Of a stretch of 64,000 nt of DNA, positions 42,272-51,569 are shown in pieces. Positions within the stretch are counted from its first letter, which is position 1. The number at the start of each line of letters is the position of its first letter. A program made the position numbers and the translations under genes. Where the stretch lies: contig DATLFA010000022.1 of the NCBI GenBank assembly GCA_035525225.1, positions 19,224 through 83,223 on the forward strand. The letters run 5' to 3'. Source of the stretch: DATLFA01 sp035525225. Lineage in GTDB: Bacteria; Actinomycetota; Acidimicrobiia; Acidimicrobiales; WLNW01. A model generated the notes under the pieces. It did not search any database. It had not been told where the DNA came from and was given only the letters and a program-made list of their open reading frames with translations.

Positions 42272-43420
42272 ATGAGTACGTACCTCGATCATGCCGCCAC
42301 CACGCCGGTGCGGCCCGAAGCGGTCGATGCGATGCTGCCGTTCTTCACCGTCGACTACGGCAACCCGTCGGGGGCTCATCTCATGGCGCGCACGGCCCGC
42401 CGCGCGGTTGACGACGCCCGTGACATCGTCGCAGAGGCTCTCGGAGCGCGCCCGGCCGACCTCGTCTTCACCAGCGGCGGCACCGAAGCCGACAACATGG
42501 CCATCTTCGGGGCGGTGCGTCGTCACGGGGGCGTCGCGGTGTGCTCGGCCATCGAGCATCACGCCGTCTTGCATCCCGTCGAGGCATTGCACGGGCGCAT
42601 CGTCGGCGTCGATGCGCGCGGCATCGTCGATCTCGATGCGCTCGCACAGGCACTCGACGACACCGTCACGATCGTCTCGGTGATGCTCGCCAACAATGAG
42701 AGCGGCGTCGTTCAGCCGATCCGCGAGGTGGCTGCGGTCGTGCGCCGCGCCGCGCCCCGTGCGCTGTTGCACACCGACGCGGTCAACGCCTTCATGTGGG
42801 TCGACGTCGCGACGGAGTGCGCCGATGTCGACCTCATCACGATCAGCGCGCACAAGTTCGGCGGCCCCAAGGGGGTAGGGGCGCTCGTCGTGCGCAACGG
42901 TGCGTCACTCGAGCCGCTGCTTCTCGGCGGCGGCCAAGAGCATGATCGGCGCAGCGGCACGCACAACGTGGCCGGCATCGTTGGCATGGCCACCGCGGCG
43001 CGCGCCACCGTCGAGAGTCGTGCGGAGACGATCGCTCGTGTCGCTGTTTTGCGCGATCGTCTCGCCGACGGTCTCCGGGGCGCGGTCGACGACACCTACG
43101 AGTCAGGCGTTTCGGGCATCGGCGACGGGCGTGACCGCTCGCACAAGGTCGCGGGCAACTGCCATCTGTGCTTCTCTCACATCGAGAGCGAAGCCTTGCT
43201 GTTCTTGCTCGAGAAAGAGGGCGTTCTAGCCTCCGCCGCGTCATCATGTGCGAGCGGCGCGCAAGACCCCTCACACGTGCTTGCCGCGATGGGCGTCGAC
43301 CGCCACCTCGCGCAGGGATCGTTGCGGCTCACGCTCGGCTACTCGTCGACCGCTGCCGATGTCGACCTCGCGCTCGATGCCGTACCCGCGGCCGTGGCCC
43401 GCCTCCGCCGTTTCGGATGA
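42272..43420 (+). CDS. cysteine desulfurase (NifS/IscS class)
   Basis: PLP enzyme that takes sulfur from cysteine as a protein persulfide. The 382 residues have the N-terminal YLDHAATTPV, the PLP lysine in SAHKFGGPKG, and the catalytic cysteine loop SAASSCASGAQDPSHVL. The gene lies eight bases before mnmA, so its likely main client is tRNA 2-thiouridine synthesis. No iscU or suf gene is adjacent. Confidence 0.95.
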   Translation: MSTYLDHAATTPVRPEAVDAMLPFFTVDYGNPSGAHLMARTARRAVDDARDIVAEALGARPADLVFTSGGTEADNMAIFGAVRRHGGVAVCSAIEHHAVLHPVEALHGRIVGVDARGIVDLDALAQALDDTVTIVSVMLANNESGVVQPIREVAAVVRRAAPRALLHTDAVNAFMWVDVATECADVDLITISAHKFGGPKGVGALVVRNGASLEPLLLGGGQEHDRRSGTHNVAGIVGMATAARATVESRAETIARVAVLRDRLADGLRGAVDDTYESGVSGIGDGRDRSHKVAGNCHLCFSHIESEALLFLLEKEGVLASAASSCASGAQDPSHVLAAMGVDRHLAQGSLRLTLGYSSTAADVDLALDAVPAAVARLRRFG

Positions 43421-43427
43421 TGTCGCA

Positions 43428-44483
43428 ATGACCGCGCGTCCTGAAGTACTCGTCGCGATGTCGGGTGGCGTCGACTCGTCCGTCGCAGCCGCGTTGTTGC
43501 TCGAGCGGGGCTTCGCCGTCACCGGAGTGACGATGAAACTCTGGGGCGGCGATTCCGACAGCGGCTGTTGCTCGGTTTCCGATGTCGACGATGCGCGTCG
43601 CGTTGCCGATCAACTGGGCATCGACCACCACGTGTTCAACTTCGGCGACGACTTCGACGAACGGGTCGTGCAACCCTATGTCGACGCCTACGCGTCGGGC
43701 ATCACTCCAAATCCGTGCATCGAATGCAATCGGCACCTCAAGTTCGACCGGCTGTTGCGGCGCGCCGACGCGCTCGGCTTCACCATGGTTGCCACCGGGC
43801 ACCACGCGCGCGTCGTATCGGTTGGCGATTCGACGCGACGCATGGCGCGCGGCGCGGATCCGCTCAAAGACCAGTCGTACGTGCTCTACATGTTGCGCCA
43901 GCCCGAATTGGCTCGCATCCTGTTGCCGATCGGCGATATCGACAAAGCCCACGTGCGGGCCATTGCTTCGCGGTTCGGCTTGCGCACGGCCACCAAGCCC
44001 GACAGCCAAGACGTGTGCTTCATCACGGCGGTGGGTGGGCGCGAGAAGTTCCTCGGTGATCGCATCCCGTTGCGCGCCGGTCGCATCGTCGACACCGCCG
44101 GCAACGAACTGGGTCGTGTACCCGCGGTCGAGTTGGTCACGATCGGCCAACGCAAAGGACTCGATCTCGCCGGGGCCGAGCGCCGGCGTTTCGTCGTCGA
44201 CGTCGATGTCGCTTCCGCGACCGTGGTCGTCGGGTCTCGCGAAGATCTCGATCGCGACACGCTCGCGGTGTCCGACGTGGTGTGGTCACACGTGGCCGCC
44301 GCGGGACCATGCCTCGTGCAGTGCAGCGCCCACGGAGAGCCTGGCCCCGCGACGATCGAGGTCGTCGGCCCGCACCAGGTGACGGTGCGCTGGGACGAGC
44401 CGCAGCGGTTGGTGGCGCCCGGGCAGAGCGCCGTGTTCTACGAGGGCGACACCGTGCTCGGCGGCGGCATCGTCCAACGCTGA
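43428..44483 (+). CDS. mnmA: tRNA-specific 2-thiouridylase MnmA
   Basis: Adds sulfur to U34 of Glu, Gln and Lys tRNAs using ATP. The 351 residues carry the PP-loop SGGVDSSVAA at the N-terminus, the first catalytic cysteine in NPCIECN and the second in PDSQDVCFI, the DQSYVLYML stretch, and a C-terminal beta barrel (TIGQRKGLDL). It follows the cysteine desulfurase that supplies its sulfur. A long palindrome follows its stop. Confidence 0.96.
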   Translation: MTARPEVLVAMSGGVDSSVAAALLLERGFAVTGVTMKLWGGDSDSGCCSVSDVDDARRVADQLGIDHHVFNFGDDFDERVVQPYVDAYASGITPNPCIECNRHLKFDRLLRRADALGFTMVATGHHARVVSVGDSTRRMARGADPLKDQSYVLYMLRQPELARILLPIGDIDKAHVRAIASRFGLRTATKPDSQDVCFITAVGGREKFLGDRIPLRAGRIVDTAGNELGRVPAVELVTIGQRKGLDLAGAERRRFVVDVDVASATVVVGSREDLDRDTLAVSDVVWSHVAAAGPCLVQCSAHGEPGPATIEVVGPHQVTVRWDEPQRLVAPGQSAVFYEGDTVLGGGIVQR

Positions 44484-44497
44484 CCCCCAAACCGCCC

Positions 44498-44547
44498 GTT
44501 CTGTTGACGTTTTACAGGTGTCGACACCAGTAAAACGCCAAGAGAAC
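44498..44547. terminator. 50-bp interrupted palindrome between convergent genes
   Basis: Symmetric about 44522/44523: GTTCT-TTG-CGTTTTAC-GGTGTC against GACACC-GTAAAACG-CAA-AGAAC, with only three mismatched position pairs. It fills the gap between mnmA and the convergent membrane-protein gene. A hairpin of this size working on both strands would suit a bidirectional terminator; there is no T-run. Confidence 0.8.
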
Positions 44548-44554
44548 ACTGGGA

Positions 44555-45436
44555 TCAGCGGGAGAACTGGCGGGCGCGCGCTTCCGCGGCGACGGCGCCG
44601 GGTCGCGTGGGAGCGAACATCACGCGCGTGACCGAACGGGCGTCCGCAACCCGGTGACGGGGCGAACCGGGGGCGACGACGGCGACGGTCTGCGGCATCT
44701 CGAGATCGACCTGCAGGGCGAGGCCGAGGGCATTCGCGCTGAGATCGAGCGCGTCGGTCGTGGCAGGGGCCGGGCCGAACGACACGATGTTCGCGCGCGC
44801 GAACAACGTCGGCTCGGCCAACACGAGTGCATCGTGGAGGACGACGCCGGCGGGCACGAATACGAGCCAACGGTTGCTCAGCGCGTGCAACGAACGCCAC
44901 CCCCACCACACGACGGCGAAACCCGCGACGGTCGCGGCCGCACCCGCGAACCAGTGGCGGGCCAAGAGCAACAGCGGACCGCCGGCGAGCCCGGCCACGA
45001 CGACCAGCCAGCCGAGCTCGATCGGCCCGAGGAGGAAGGCCCCCGGCGGGCGCAGCAGGAACCGCCGTTCGTCGCCGTACGAGGCGCCGTCCGCGAATGC
45101 GTCGCCGGTCGTCGGCAACAGCGCGCAGACGGTGGCGACCAGCGCGGCCCCGAGGCCGACTGCGGTGTTCGTGTGCGCGCCGTGAGCCAGTGCCGCCCAT
45201 GCCGCCGCAAGCACCGAGCCCGGCACGATGATGCGCACGAGCGTGAGCGTCAACGGACGGGGGACGGCGGTGGCGAGCAGCGCCAGTGCCCACAGCAGCC
45301 ACAGCGCCACCGAGACACCGCGGCGAAAGAGGTCATCACGCGGGTCGAGTGCATCGGCGAGCAGGGGACCGAGCCCGAGCGGCAACAGCGCCCAGGCCAC
45401 CCGCAGTGGCCACGGTCGCCAATCGAGCTTCGCCAT
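44555..45436 (-). CDS. hypothetical polytopic membrane protein
   Basis: A 293-residue protein with about six membrane helices in the first 190 residues (pairs near 12-28, 41-58, 63-83, 92-107, 137-160 and 165-180). A soluble C-terminal domain (FVPAGVVLHDALVLAEPTLFARANI) follows, of the PH-like type that often ends such proteins. I cannot assign a family or function. It is divergent from ligA, with 49 bases between starts. Confidence 0.75.
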   Translation of the reverse strand: MAKLDWRPWPLRVAWALLPLGLGPLLADALDPRDDLFRRGVSVALWLLWALALLATAVPRPLTLTLVRIIVPGSVLAAAWAALAHGAHTNTAVGLGAALVATVCALLPTTGDAFADGASYGDERRFLLRPPGAFLLGPIELGWLVVVAGLAGGPLLLLARHWFAGAAATVAGFAVVWWGWRSLHALSNRWLVFVPAGVVLHDALVLAEPTLFARANIVSFGPAPATTDALDLSANALGLALQVDLEMPQTVAVVAPGSPRHRVADARSVTRVMFAPTRPGAVAAEARARQFSR

Positions 45437-45485
45437 CGGCGGCGACCCTAACTGCCAGATGGCGAGGAGTTAATGTCCGGGGCCG

Positions 45486-47540
45486 ATGAGCGACGTCACC
45501 GAGGAGCACACGCGCGCAATCGCGGCCGAGCGCATCGCCGAGCTGCGGGTGGAGATCCTCGAGCACAACCGCCGCTACTACGAAGATGACGAGCCCACGA
45601 TCCCCGACAGCGAGTGGGACGCGCTCATGGTCGAGTTGCGCAGCCTCGAGGCGGAGTATCCCGCACTCGACTCGCCTGATTCTCCTTCGCACGCGGTCGG
45701 CAGCGCTCCGGCGGCGCAGTTTGCCGAAGTCGCGCACTCGGTGCCGATGATGTCACTCGACAACGCCTTCACGTTCGCCGAGCTCGATGCGTGGGGTCAG
45801 CGCGCGGCGCGGGGTCTGGGTGCAGATCAGCCGCTCGGCCCGCTCGTGTGCGAGCTCAAGTTCGATGGCCTCGCGATATCGATTCGCTATGAGAAGGGTC
45901 GCATGGTCCGCGCCGCGACGCGTGGCAACGGTCGCGTCGGAGAGGACGTCACCGCCAACGTGCGGACGATTGCCGACGTGCCGCACCGCTTGGCCAAGGG
46001 TGCGCCGGCATTGCTCGAGGTGCGCGGCGAGGTCTACATGCCGTTGGCGGTGTTCGCGGCGCTCAACGACGCATTGAGCGCGGCGGGCGAGCGCACGTAC
46101 GTCAACCCTCGCAACACGGCGGCGGGTTCGTTGCGCCAAAAAGACCCGGCGATGACCGCGTCGCGCAACTTGTCGTTCTGGTCTTACGGGGTCGGCGAGG
46201 TGCAAGGGGCGCCGCCGATGCAATCGCACGCCGAGGCCCTCGCGTATCTGGGCTCGCTCGGCTTGCCGGTCAATCCCGAACTGAAGGTCGTCGACGATCT
46301 CTCGGCCGCACGCACCGTCATCGAACATCGGCAATTGCATCGTCACGACCTCGCGTACGAGATCGACGGCGTGGTCGTCAAAGTCGATTCGATCGAACGC
46401 CAACGCACGCTCGGATCGACATCGCACGCGCCGAAGTGGGCGATCGCCTACAAGTTCCCTCCCGAAGAACGCACCACCTTGCTCCGTGACATCCAGGTAT
46501 CGATCGGCGGCAAGGGCAAGGCCACTCCCTTCGCCGTGCTCGAGCCGGTTTTCGTCGGTGGTTCGACGGTGGGTGTCGCAACCCTGCACAACGAGGATCA
46601 GGTAAGAGCCAAAGATGTGCGACCCGGTGACACCGTGATCGTGCGCAAGGCCGGCGACGTGATCCCCGAGGTGGTCGGCCCGGTGCTGAGCGAACGACCC
46701 GAAGGCCTCGCGCCCTGGGTGTTCCCTACGCACTGCTCGTGCCCGCAGCACTACCCGCTCACGCGCGAAGCCGGCGATGCTGCGCATTACTGCCGCAATC
46801 CGATCTGCCCGATCCAAAAGGCCGGCTGGATCGAGCACTTTGCGTCACGCGAGGCGATGGATATCGAAGGCCTCGGTGAATCGCGAGTGCAATTGTTCGT
46901 CGAGCACGGCTTCATCGACGACATCGGCGACGTGTACTCGATCGACTTCGATCGGCTGCGCACGCTCGAGGGATTCGGCGATCTGTCGGTGAACAACTTG
47001 CGCGCCGCGATCGAAGCGTCGAAGTCGCGCCCGCTGTCCGCACTGTTGGTCGGGCTCAACATCCGCCATGTGCGCGGTGTCGCGGCGGAGGCACTGGCTG
47101 CGGCGTTCGGCGATCTCGACCGCATCATGAATTCGAGCGCGGAGCAACTGGCCGCCGTGAACGGCATCGGTCCGACAACGGCGCGAAGCGTGAACGAGTA
47201 CTTCGCCGACGAGCACCACCGTGCGATCGTCGAGAAGTTACGTGCCGCGGGGCTCGACTTCACCGCACCGGAGAGCAGTAGCACGCTGCTCGACCAGACG
47301 TTGTCCGGCAAGTCGGTGGTGATCACCGGGACGCTCGCCGGCTTCTCCCGCGACGGGGCCGAGGCAGCCGTCAAAGCGCGCGGGGGCAAGGCGACCGGCA
47401 GCGTGTCGAAGAGCACACTGGCCGTGGTACTCGGCGATTCACCCGGAGCGAACAAGGTGACCAAAGCCGAGCAACTGGGCATACCGATGATCGACGAGGA
47501 CGCGTTCGCCCACCTGCTCGAGACAGGGGAGTTGAGTTGA
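45486..47540 (+). CDS. ligA: NAD-dependent DNA ligase
   Basis: Seals nicks in DNA during replication and repair using NAD. The 684 residues show the full order: Ia domain, adenylation domain with the nucleophile Lys125 in CELKFDG, OB fold, four-Cys zinc finger (SCPQHYPL and CRNPICPI), helix-hairpin-helix repeats and a C-terminal BRCT domain (SGKSVVITGTLAGFSRDGAEA). Its stop overlaps the next ATG. Confidence 0.98.
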   Translation: MSDVTEEHTRAIAAERIAELRVEILEHNRRYYEDDEPTIPDSEWDALMVELRSLEAEYPALDSPDSPSHAVGSAPAAQFAEVAHSVPMMSLDNAFTFAELDAWGQRAARGLGADQPLGPLVCELKFDGLAISIRYEKGRMVRAATRGNGRVGEDVTANVRTIADVPHRLAKGAPALLEVRGEVYMPLAVFAALNDALSAAGERTYVNPRNTAAGSLRQKDPAMTASRNLSFWSYGVGEVQGAPPMQSHAEALAYLGSLGLPVNPELKVVDDLSAARTVIEHRQLHRHDLAYEIDGVVVKVDSIERQRTLGSTSHAPKWAIAYKFPPEERTTLLRDIQVSIGGKGKATPFAVLEPVFVGGSTVGVATLHNEDQVRAKDVRPGDTVIVRKAGDVIPEVVGPVLSERPEGLAPWVFPTHCSCPQHYPLTREAGDAAHYCRNPICPIQKAGWIEHFASREAMDIEGLGESRVQLFVEHGFIDDIGDVYSIDFDRLRTLEGFGDLSVNNLRAAIEASKSRPLSALLVGLNIRHVRGVAAEALAAAFGDLDRIMNSSAEQLAAVNGIGPTTARSVNEYFADEHHRAIVEKLRAAGLDFTAPESSSTLLDQTLSGKSVVITGTLAGFSRDGAEAAVKARGGKATGSVSKSTLAVVLGDSPGANKVTKAEQLGIPMIDEDAFAHLLETGELS

Positions 47541-48187
47541 TGGGCATCGCCCGGATCGAAGCAGTGCTCTGGGACTTCGGTGGCGTGTTCACCCCTTCGC
47601 CGTTCCACGCGGGACGAAGGTTCGCGGAGGCCAAGGGCCTCGACTTCGACGGTCTCTTCGCCGCGGTGTTCGGCTCGTACCATGCCGATACCGACCATCC
47701 GTGGCATCGCGTCGAACGAGGCGAGATGGCACTGGCCGATGCGTTCGCAGAGATCACGACCACGGCACAAAGGAGTGGCGTCTCCTTCGATATGAAGGAG
47801 CTCTTCGCGTCGATGTCCGATGACGGTATCGATCGCACGATCGTCGCGGACAAAGTCCGCGCGCTACGCGCCAGCGGGCTGCGGATGGGCATCGTCACCA
47901 ACAACGTGCGCGAATTCTCCGAACGGTGGCGGCGCTTGATCCCTGTCGACGAGCTGTTCGATGACATCGTCGATTCGAGCGCGGTCGGTGTGCGCAAACC
48001 GAACCCCGACATCTACCACCTCGCATTGCGCCGGCTCGGGGTGACCCGGCCCGACTCCGCGATCTTCCTCGACGACTTCGCCCCGAATGTCGATGCCGCG
48101 ATCGCCATCGGCCTGCACGGCGTCGTGGTCGACGAAGACCCCCGCCGCGCGCTCGTCGCGATCGATCAGATCATTGCTGGGGCGTGA
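47540..48187 (+). CDS. HAD-superfamily hydrolase (subfamily IA)
   Basis: A 215-residue phosphatase-like HAD protein. Motif I is WDFGGVF, in which the second Asp of the usual DxDGT is replaced by Gly, as in epoxide-hydrolase N-terminal and some sugar-phosphatase HADs. Motif II is GIVTNN, motif III the Lys in VGVRKPNPDIY, and motif IV FLDDFAPNVDAA. The cap domain is helical (C1 type). The substrate is unknown. Confidence 0.9.
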   Translation: MGIARIEAVLWDFGGVFTPSPFHAGRRFAEAKGLDFDGLFAAVFGSYHADTDHPWHRVERGEMALADAFAEITTTAQRSGVSFDMKELFASMSDDGIDRTIVADKVRALRASGLRMGIVTNNVREFSERWRRLIPVDELFDDIVDSSAVGVRKPNPDIYHLALRRLGVTRPDSAIFLDDFAPNVDAAIAIGLHGVVVDEDPRRALVAIDQIIAGA

Positions 48188-48202
48188 AGCTGGGGCGGAC
48201 AC

Positions 48203-48598
48203 TCAGGTGACGCGGAACGACCACGCGTAGGTCGAGGACTGGTCGCGGCCTGCGTCGGATCGCCAGTACGTGACACGGGCCCGGTTGACCTGGGCCTGGA
48301 GCCGTTCGATCTCCCGGCCGACGCCGGGCCGGTACTCGATGCGGTTGATCGACGAAATGACACGGACCGGCACGGCAATGTCGTTGATGGTCAACTCGCC
48401 TTCGTAGCCCGGGGCCAGGTCGACCGAGACGGCATCGAGCTGCAGTGCGGAGGCATTGCAGCCCGGCTCGAGTTGCTCGATGGCAGCGGGCTGACCAGGG
48501 CATTCACCCTCGTCGCCGCCGACCGCGGCGGCTATCACGAGCAGCGCCCCGGCGAGCGCGATTGCACCGGTGATGAGGAGCCGGTCACGCAGTCGCAT
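48203..48598 (-). CDS. small membrane-anchored or secreted protein
   Basis: A 131-residue protein from ATG 48598. One N-terminal helix (LLITGAIALAGALLVIAAAVGG) is followed by an extracytoplasmic domain with two cysteines (ECPGQ and GCNAS) that could form a disulfide, and a beta-rich C-terminus. No family is recognised. An in-frame codon at 48628 would extend it by ten residues. The gene is divergent from the PASTA kinase, with 59 bases between starts. Confidence 0.65.
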   Translation of the reverse strand: MRLRDRLLITGAIALAGALLVIAAAVGGDEGECPGQPAAIEQLEPGCNASALQLDAVSVDLAPGYEGELTINDIAVPVRVISSINRIEYRPGVGREIERLQAQVNRARVTYWRSDAGRDQSSTYAWSFRVT

Positions 48599-48657
48599 GC
48601 CTTCAGTCAACCACGGTGCACTGGCCATTGGCCGGTCGGCGGTTAGCCTGATGCGCG

Positions 48658-50625
48658 GTGACTGCGGCGTTGGATGACCTCGTCGGAAAAGTGCTGGGCG
48701 GCCGGTATCGCCTGGTGACCCCGATAGCGACGGGGTCCTCGGCGCGCGTCTTCCTGGCCGACGACGCGATCTTGCGCCGGCGGGTGGCGGTCAAGGTGCT
48801 CCACGCCGCACTCGCCGCGGACGAGGTCTTCCTGCGCCGGTTCCGGGCCGAGGCCCAATCGGTGGCCGCGCTCAACCATCCCCACGTGATGGCGGTCTAC
48901 GACTGGGGCAACGACGACGTGCCCTACCTCGTGAGCGAGTTCCTCGCCGGCGGCAGCATGCGGATGATGCTCGACGCCGGCCATCGCTTCACCTCGTCCC
49001 AGGCGCTGTTGGTCGGCCTCGAGGCGGCTCGTGGGCTCGAATACGCGCACAAGCGCGGCATCATCCATCGCGACGTGAAGCCGGCCAACCTGCTCTTCGA
49101 CGAGGACGGCCGCTTGCGCCTCGCCGATTTCGGGTTGGCCAAAGCGCTCTCCGAGGCCGCGTGGACCGAGCCTTCGGGCGTGATGCTCGGCACGATGCGC
49201 TACGCGTCGCCCGAACAGGCGAAGGGCGAGGCCCTCACCGGCAAATCCGATCTCTACTCGCTCGCGCTCGTGCTCATCGAAGCAGTCACCGGCGAGGTGC
49301 CCTTCAGCACCGACACCGCGCTCGGCACGTTGATGGCCAGGGTCGACAATCAACTCCACGCGCCGAGTGAACTCGGTGCGCTCGGTCCCGCGATCGAACG
49401 GGCCGCCCATCCGGACCCCGCGCAGAGGCCCGACGCGGGGGAGTTCAGCATCGCGTTGATGGCGGCGGCCGAAGATCTCGTGCGGCCCGAACCGCTGCCG
49501 CTCGTCAGCAGCATCTCGCGTGGTGATCCGATCGACGCCGACCGCGATCCGACGCTGATCGCGCCCGCCGAAATCCGGCGACCCGATCCCGAAACGGCCG
49601 ACCTGGCCGTGGTCGAGGACCGATCGAGGGCGATGCTGCCCGAACGCCGGCCGACGGTCCCTGCGGTGCCCCGCGCGACTTCGTCTCGCCCGTCGCCCTA
49701 TGACCGCTTCGCCGACACCCGGCCGCCGCGGCGTTGGCCGATTGCGGTGGGTGTCGCCATCGTCATGATCTTCGCGCTCGGCGCGCTCGGCGTGGCGATG
49801 GCCGGCCGCGCCAGCACCCACGAGGTACCCGACCTTCGCAACGAGCCCGAGAGCAAGTTGCTCGACCTCGCAGCCGCCAATGGTTGGCGTACGGCGCGCG
49901 TCGACTTGCGCGACAACGACGTGGCAGCGGGCAACATCATCGAAACCGACCCTGTGCCCGGCCAATCCCTCGAGAAGGGCGAACTGCTCACCTACACCTT
50001 GTCGCGGGGCAAGCCGCTCGTCGCCGTGCCGCCCGACCTCGTCGGCAAGGCCGCGGCCGAAGGGCGCGAATTGCTCATCCAGGCGGGTTTCACCGTGACC
50101 GAACCGCAGGTCGTGTTCGACGAGCAGGCCCCGAAGGGCACGATCATGCAGATCGTCGACGAGGCCAACAAGCCCGCGACATCCGAAGCCCCGAAGGGCA
50201 GCACGCTCACCTTCGTCGTGTCCAACGGGCCCGACCAACGGGTGGTTCCCCCGGGGCTCGAAAACCAACCGAAGGACGCGGTCGTCAACGCCCTCACGGC
50301 GCTGCGGCTCAACCCGCAATTGAAAGAAGAGTTCCACGAGACGGTGCCGAAGGACATGGTGATCTCGGTCGATCCGCCCGTGGGCACCAAGCTCGACGTC
50401 GACGCGTTGGTCACCGTGTCCGTGTCGAAGGGCCAAGAGCCGCGGTTGGTGCCCAACACGGTCGGGATGACCCTCCAGCAAGCGACCACCGCCCTCGAAG
50501 CCAACCTTTTCAAGATCAAGGGCGTCACTGGTTCGCCCAGCCGGACGGTGCTGATCACCGACCCCCCGGCAGGCGAACGCCACCCGGTGGGCACCCTCGT
50601 CCAGATCATCATGCGCTCCAACTGA
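48658..50625 (+). CDS. PASTA-domain serine/threonine protein kinase (PknB-like)
   Basis: Transmembrane receptor kinase of the cell-wall-sensing type. The 655 residues contain a kinase domain (about 15-270) with VAVKVL Lys, HRDVKPANLL and ADFGLAK; a juxtamembrane linker; a membrane helix near 360-382; and four extracellular PASTA repeats (starting VPDLRN, VPPDLV, VPPGLE, VPNTVG) that bind muropeptide or lipid II in this family. GTG at 48658. Unlike pknB of mycobacteria it is not in the ftsW/pbpA cluster. Confidence 0.95.
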   Translation: MTAALDDLVGKVLGGRYRLVTPIATGSSARVFLADDAILRRRVAVKVLHAALAADEVFLRRFRAEAQSVAALNHPHVMAVYDWGNDDVPYLVSEFLAGGSMRMMLDAGHRFTSSQALLVGLEAARGLEYAHKRGIIHRDVKPANLLFDEDGRLRLADFGLAKALSEAAWTEPSGVMLGTMRYASPEQAKGEALTGKSDLYSLALVLIEAVTGEVPFSTDTALGTLMARVDNQLHAPSELGALGPAIERAAHPDPAQRPDAGEFSIALMAAAEDLVRPEPLPLVSSISRGDPIDADRDPTLIAPAEIRRPDPETADLAVVEDRSRAMLPERRPTVPAVPRATSSRPSPYDRFADTRPPRRWPIAVGVAIVMIFALGALGVAMAGRASTHEVPDLRNEPESKLLDLAAANGWRTARVDLRDNDVAAGNIIETDPVPGQSLEKGELLTYTLSRGKPLVAVPPDLVGKAAAEGRELLIQAGFTVTEPQVVFDEQAPKGTIMQIVDEANKPATSEAPKGSTLTFVVSNGPDQRVVPPGLENQPKDAVVNALTALRLNPQLKEEFHETVPKDMVISVDPPVGTKLDVDALVTVSVSKGQEPRLVPNTVGMTLQQATTALEANLFKIKGVTGSPSRTVLITDPPAGERHPVGTLVQIIMRSN

Positions 50626-50626
50626 C

Positions 50627-50714
50627 CGAGCCCGTACCTCGAGCCCGTTTCGAGCCCGTTTCGCTCCCGAACTCGCAGCACAACGTCGGATCGTGTCCGA
50701 CGTTGTGCTGCGAG
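50627..50714. terminator. 11-bp tandem repeats and a 43-base perfect palindrome between convergent genes
   Basis: After the kinase stop come repeated CGAGCCCGTTT-type 11-base units (50627-50672, four units, two identical). A perfect inverted repeat follows: a 19-base arm starting CTCGCAGCACAACG (50672-50690), loop TCGTG, and its exact complement (50696-50714). CCG/CGG pairs extend it outward after two mismatches. It lies 20 bases before the stop of the convergent SCP2 gene. Likely a bidirectional terminator. Confidence 0.85.
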
Positions 50715-50733
50715 AACGGAAGTTGTTGAGGGG

Positions 50734-51171
50734 TCAGTCGGCGGTGAAGGCCTTGATGCGGTCGGCCACCTCGCGGGCGACGTCCGCGGTGTCGGCTTCG
50801 TTGAGCGGCAACTGCAACGCGAGCAGCTTGCTCATCTCGCCTTGCACCCGGATCTTGCCGCCGAACACCGCCTGCAGGGCGGCGTTGGGATCCTGTTGCA
50901 CGAACAATGCCTTGGCCGTCACGTAGTCGGTCGTGATCGTGAGATCGGCCTCGTCGAGGTGGCCCTCCTCGAGGGCGAGCTGCCCGCTCGACGTGTCGAT
51001 CGAACCAAGGATCTCGGGCTCGCCGAACGGGGACCCGGTTACCACCACGTTGGCCCGGACTGCGATCGAGGGCGGCGTTACCCGGTCGTGGTACTCGTCG
51101 CGGATGGCGCGTACGGCGTCGATCCACGACGGTGACAGGAACTCGTGTTTGCGCGGCTTCTTCGCGGGCAC
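50734..51171 (-). CDS. SCP2 sterol-carrier-domain protein
   Basis: A small protein with an SCP2-like fold: IDTSSGQLALEEGHLDEADLTITTDYVTAKALF and QQDPNAALQAVFGGKIRVQGEMSKLLAL are characteristic, the latter the usual lid-helix region. From GTG 51171 it has 145 residues. A longer form from TTG 51261 is possible but would run through a degenerate copy of the hairpin repeat and touch the gatC start. The family binds lipids; the ligand is unknown. Confidence 0.85.
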   Translation of the reverse strand: MPAKKPRKHEFLSPSWIDAVRAIRDEYHDRVTPPSIAVRANVVVTGSPFGEPEILGSIDTSSGQLALEEGHLDEADLTITTDYVTAKALFVQQDPNAALQAVFGGKIRVQGEMSKLLALQLPLNEADTADVAREVADRIKAFTAD

Positions 51172-51190
51172 GACGACGAGGGTAATCGCG

Positions 51191-51227
51191 AATTCCCCGG
51201 TGCCGGGGGCCGCTCGGTCCCCTAATC
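51191..51227. repeat. possible degenerate copy of the hairpin repeat element
   Basis: The stretch begins ATTCCCCG, contains GGCCGCTCGG and ends CCCCTAATC, resembling the units at 29011 and 34430. It can fold GGGGGCC/GGTCCCC around GCTC with one G-U pair. It lies between the SCP2 and gatC starts. The match is imperfect, so membership is tentative. Confidence 0.4.
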
Positions 51228-51260
51228 GGGCGGCTACCGGGGGAGGCGACAGTAGATTCA

Positions 51261-51569
51261 ATGGTCATGTCCCAGCGTTTGACCCGCGACGATGTCGCGT
51301 ACGTGGCTCGCCTGGCGCGCCTGCGTCTGAGTGAAGCCGAGCTCGACGAGTTCACCGAACAGCTCGCCAATGTGCTCGAACACGCGGAGGACATCGAGCG
51401 CCTCGATGCCGACGATGTGGCGCCCACCGCTCATCCGCTCCCCTTGCGCAATGTGTTCCGGCCCGACGTCGTACGGCCGTCGATCGATCGAGCCGAGGTG
51501 CTGGCGGCGGCACCGGCGGCAGAGGACGGCCAGTTCCGCGTTCCCCAGATTCTCGGAGAAGAGCAGTGA
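51261..51569 (+). CDS. gatC: aspartyl/glutamyl-tRNA amidotransferase subunit C
   Basis: Small stabilising subunit of the GatCAB complex that amidates misacylated Glu-tRNA(Gln) and Asp-tRNA(Asn). The 102 residues (ATG 51261; ATG 51267 possible) show DVAYVARLARLRLSEAELDEFTEQL and LRNVFRPDVVRPS. GGGAGG lies upstream. Its stop overlaps the gatA GTG by four bases. Confidence 0.95.
   Translation: MVMSQRLTRDDVAYVARLARLRLSEAELDEFTEQLANVLEHAEDIERLDADDVAPTAHPLPLRNVFRPDVVRPSIDRAEVLAAAPAAEDGQFRVPQILGEEQ

Noticed and set aside
48643..50583. 646-codon open frame antisense to the PASTA kinase
   Set aside because: Composition is a mirror of the kinase codons; no recognisable domain.
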